A DNA stretch of 9,611 nucleotides from an uncultured Gilliamella sp. (GTDB lineage: Bacteria; Pseudomonadota; Gammaproteobacteria; Enterobacterales; Enterobacteriaceae), in the NCBI GenBank assembly GCA_945291235.1, contig CALYQY010000085.1:1-9611 (forward strand), read 5' to 3'. The notes under the pieces were generated by a model. The model did no database searches. It was not told the origin of the DNA and was given only the letters and a program-made list of their open reading frames with translations. A program made the position numbers and the translations under genes. Below, piece after piece: positions 7,417-9,611 of this stretch (the first letter of the stretch is position 1; each line of letters starts with the position of its first letter).

Positions 7417-9611
7417 GTGACTCAGCAGTTTTACCGGTATTGGGGAAAATGCCGACAAAATCCCGACAATAATAGTTATCACTTACTTGTTTACCATAAT
7501 TTAGATGTCGCTGCGTGTGGTTATCAAATAGTTAAACAAAATTTATTTAATTCATCACAATTATTTGAACAAATTGGCTTTTCTGCAAAAGATGTCGATC
7601 AAGCAGCGCTTTGGTTTGCTTATTTTTTGGCTTGGCATGATATTGGTAAATTTGCGAATGGATTCCAAGCATTATTTAAACACAATCATCCGCAGCTTGT
7701 CAGCGTCGATCCATCTAAAAGCTATAATTCCAGACATGATTCGCTTGGTTTTTGGTTATGGAATAACTCACTTAAACACCAACCAAATGTTAAGCTTGAA
7801 CAACATAGTGAAGATATTGATGATTTATTTGACACATGGCTGCTTATTATGACGGGACATCATGGCAAGCCACCAGAACGAGAAGCTTATGGTAATTTAT
7901 CATTTAATGAACAAGATAAACAAGCGGCTTTAGACTATATTATCGCACTGAATCAATTGTTTATTGTCGATAACAATCTAGCACACCATGCTTGTCATTT
8001 TTTTGATATAAATTATCATAAAAAATTAAAACAAATAAGTTGGTTAATTGCGGGTTTAACCGTAATCAGTGATTGGCTTGGTTCAAATGAACAATTTTTT
8101 CCGTTTTGTTCACAGCCCATGCCTCTTGATGAATATTGGCACAATCATGCGATGTTGAAAGCAGAAAAAGCCATTGCCACTTTACCAACAGCCTCACCAA
8201 TCACTCCTTTTAGTGATATTAAAAATTTGTTTCCTTTCATTGAAAAACCAACACCACTACAGCAACAAGCGTTAACCTGTCAACTTTCTGATAATGGTGC
8301 AGAGCTTTTTATTATGGAGGATGTGACGGGTGCAGGAAAAACGGAAGCGTCAATGATTTTAGCACATCGGCTTATGACAGCTAAAAAAGCACAGGGTATC
8401 TATATCGGCTTACCAACGCAAGCAACAGCTAATGCTATTTATCAGCGTACCGCTCAAGTCTACGAACAATTATATCAAGCTGATAGCCATCCTTCGCTGG
8501 TACTGGCTCATGGCTCTAGCTATATGAATCCGCATTTTACTCAAACAATTTTAAATCACGATGAAATTAGCCAGCAAAAATACCCCAAGGGTGAACAATC
8601 AGTGAGTGGAGAATGTAATGAATGGTTTGTTGATACTCGAAAAAAATCGTTATTAGCTGAAGTTGGGGTTGGCACGTTAGATCAAGCGTTAATGGCAATT
8701 ATGCCTTTCAAACATCAATCGTTACGTTTATTAGGATTACGCCATAAATTACTGATATTAGACGAAGTTCATGCTTATGACAGTTACATGGTAAAATTAC
8801 TCGAAAACCTATTACATTACCATGCGTTACAAGGTGGCAGTGCTATTATTTTGACAGCAACATTACCTTTTTTTCTGCGTCAAAAACTACTCGATGCCTT
8901 TTATAAAGGCTTAACTGGCAACAAACAAGTTTTAGAATTAGAACAGTCATTACCTTTTCCACTTATGACACAGCTTAATCATAACGGCTTAGTTGAACAA
9001 GCGATTGAAACCCGACCAGAAGTTAAACGCCAAGTAAATATCGAATGGATTAACCATATTGAAGCAGGTATAGACAAAATCAGCAAAGCTATACAACAAG
9101 GTAAAATTATTTGTTGGATCAAAAACAGTGTACAAGATGCAATTAGTCTATATCAACAAATTCAACTCAATTTACAACTGGATCATACACAAATCCTACT
9201 TTTTCATAGCCGTTTTGCCTATTGTGACCGTTTGGACATTGAAGAAAAAACATTACAATGGGCTGGAAAAACATCGAATCATCAAATTCGTGCAGGAAAA
9301 GTCATTATAGCAACACAAGTGATTGAACAATCCTTGGATCTTGATTTTGATGAAATGATCAGCGATATTGCCCCGATAGATTTATTGATACAACGAGCTG
9401 GACGTTTACAACGACATGTTCGCGATAAACAGGGTAATATCAAGCCATATGATGAAAAAAATCAATCGTTAGATGAACGCCATCCCCCTACCCTAACAGT
9501 GCTTGCCCCGGATTGGCAAGCTGAACCTAACGCGAATTGGCTTGACGAACCAGCCTTTCGAAATACCAGTTATGTTTACGCTAATCCGGCTCATTTATGG
9601 TATACCCAAAA
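7417..9611 (+). CDS. cas3: CRISPR-associated nuclease-helicase Cas3, type I-E-like (3' end outside window)
   Basis: The frame is open from the GTG at 7417 to the window edge and gives about 731 residues; E. coli Cas3 has about 888. Cas3 is recruited by Cascade to target DNA, which it unwinds and degrades. The N-terminal HD nuclease domain has HLLVYHNLDVAA (His22, His27), His74-Asp75 in HDIGKF, His107, His148-His149 in TGHHG, and Asp219 in SDWLGS. The SF2 helicase core has Walker A TGAGKT (304-309, Lys308), LPTQATANA, the DEVH box (449-452), TAT (480-482), ATQVIEQSLDLDFD and QRAGRLQRH (659-667). No key residue I looked for is missing, so the protein looks active. YWGK at the start, the unfused N-terminal HD domain and close similarity to E. 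coli Cas3 favour type I-E over I-F (Cas2-3 fusion); I-C is not strictly excluded. The gene is divergent from yejA, and other cas genes would be expected downstream. Confidence 0.95.
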   Translation, partial: MTQQFYRYWGKCRQNPDNNSYHLLVYHNLDVAACGYQIVKQNLFNSSQLFEQIGFSAKDVDQAALWFAYFLAWHDIGKFANGFQALFKHNHPQLVSVDPSKSYNSRHDSLGFWLWNNSLKHQPNVKLEQHSEDIDDLFDTWLLIMTGHHGKPPEREAYGNLSFNEQDKQAALDYIIALNQLFIVDNNLAHHACHFFDINYHKKLKQISWLIAGLTVISDWLGSNEQFFPFCSQPMPLDEYWHNHAMLKAEKAIATLPTASPITPFSDIKNLFPFIEKPTPLQQQALTCQLSDNGAELFIMEDVTGAGKTEASMILAHRLMTAKKAQGIYIGLPTQATANAIYQRTAQVYEQLYQADSHPSLVLAHGSSYMNPHFTQTILNHDEISQQKYPKGEQSVSGECNEWFVDTRKKSLLAEVGVGTLDQALMAIMPFKHQSLRLLGLRHKLLILDEVHAYDSYMVKLLENLLHYHALQGGSAIILTATLPFFLRQKLLDAFYKGLTGNKQVLELEQSLPFPLMTQLNHNGLVEQAIETRPEVKRQVNIEWINHIEAGIDKISKAIQQGKIICWIKNSVQDAISLYQQIQLNLQLDHTQILLFHSRFAYCDRLDIEEKTLQWAGKTSNHQIRAGKVIIATQVIEQSLDLDFDEMISDIAPIDLLIQRAGRLQRHVRDKQGNIKPYDEKNQSLDERHPPTLTVLAPDWQAEPNANWLDEPAFRNTSYVYANPAHLWYTQ

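Noticed and set aside
7565..7852. Plus-strand open frame of 95 codons within cas3
   Set aside because: It is in another frame across the conserved HD nuclease domain; only the cas3 frame carries family motifs.
9128..9310. Plus-strand open frame of 60 codons within cas3
   Set aside because: It is out of frame inside the helicase core of cas3 and is a chance overlap.

Overview
The window is AT-rich, gene-dense bacterial DNA. Its clearly recognisable proteins (FrdD, YejA, YejB, YejE, YejF, Cas3) align, from memory, with Escherichia coli proteins over most of their lengths. This points to an AT-rich gammaproteobacterium. A lineage such as Orbaceae (Gilliamella, Frischella, Orbus; insect gut symbionts) would fit, but that placement is inference and I cannot test it here.

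Layout, left to right. Bases 1-191 (+) hold the 3' end of frdD, a membrane anchor of fumarate reductase. A perfect 11-bp hairpin at 222-248 separates it from a convergent gene at 261-1121 (-), which encodes a small exported protein of unknown function with some resemblance to E. coli YnfC. Next is a tight minus-strand operon, yejA (6974-5016), yejB (5014-3926), yejE (3926-2895) and yejF (2898-1180). It encodes a complete oligopeptide-type ABC importer: periplasmic binding protein, two permeases and a fused double ATPase. The junctions are a 1-base gap, a 1-base overlap and a 4-base ATGA overlap. The YnfC-like gene follows yejF after only 58 bases with no visible terminator, so it probably shares the transcript.

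A 442-base AT-rich spacer (6975-7416) separates yejA from a divergent gene on the plus strand. That gene, 7417 to the window end, is the first about 731 codons of cas3, the HD nuclease-helicase of a type I CRISPR-Cas system, most like type I-E. It begins at GTG and all the HD and helicase motifs I looked for are present. The rest of the cas operon and any CRISPR array would lie beyond 9611 and cannot be seen.

The window therefore joins housekeeping metabolism and transport (anaerobic respiration, peptide uptake) to the edge of a CRISPR-Cas locus. I see no clearly new system. The points most worth checking are the loss of the HRMHH motif at the FrdD quinone region, the YnfC-like gene attached to the yej operon, the extra tail on YejF, the low-complexity linker in YejA, and the spacer upstream of cas3.
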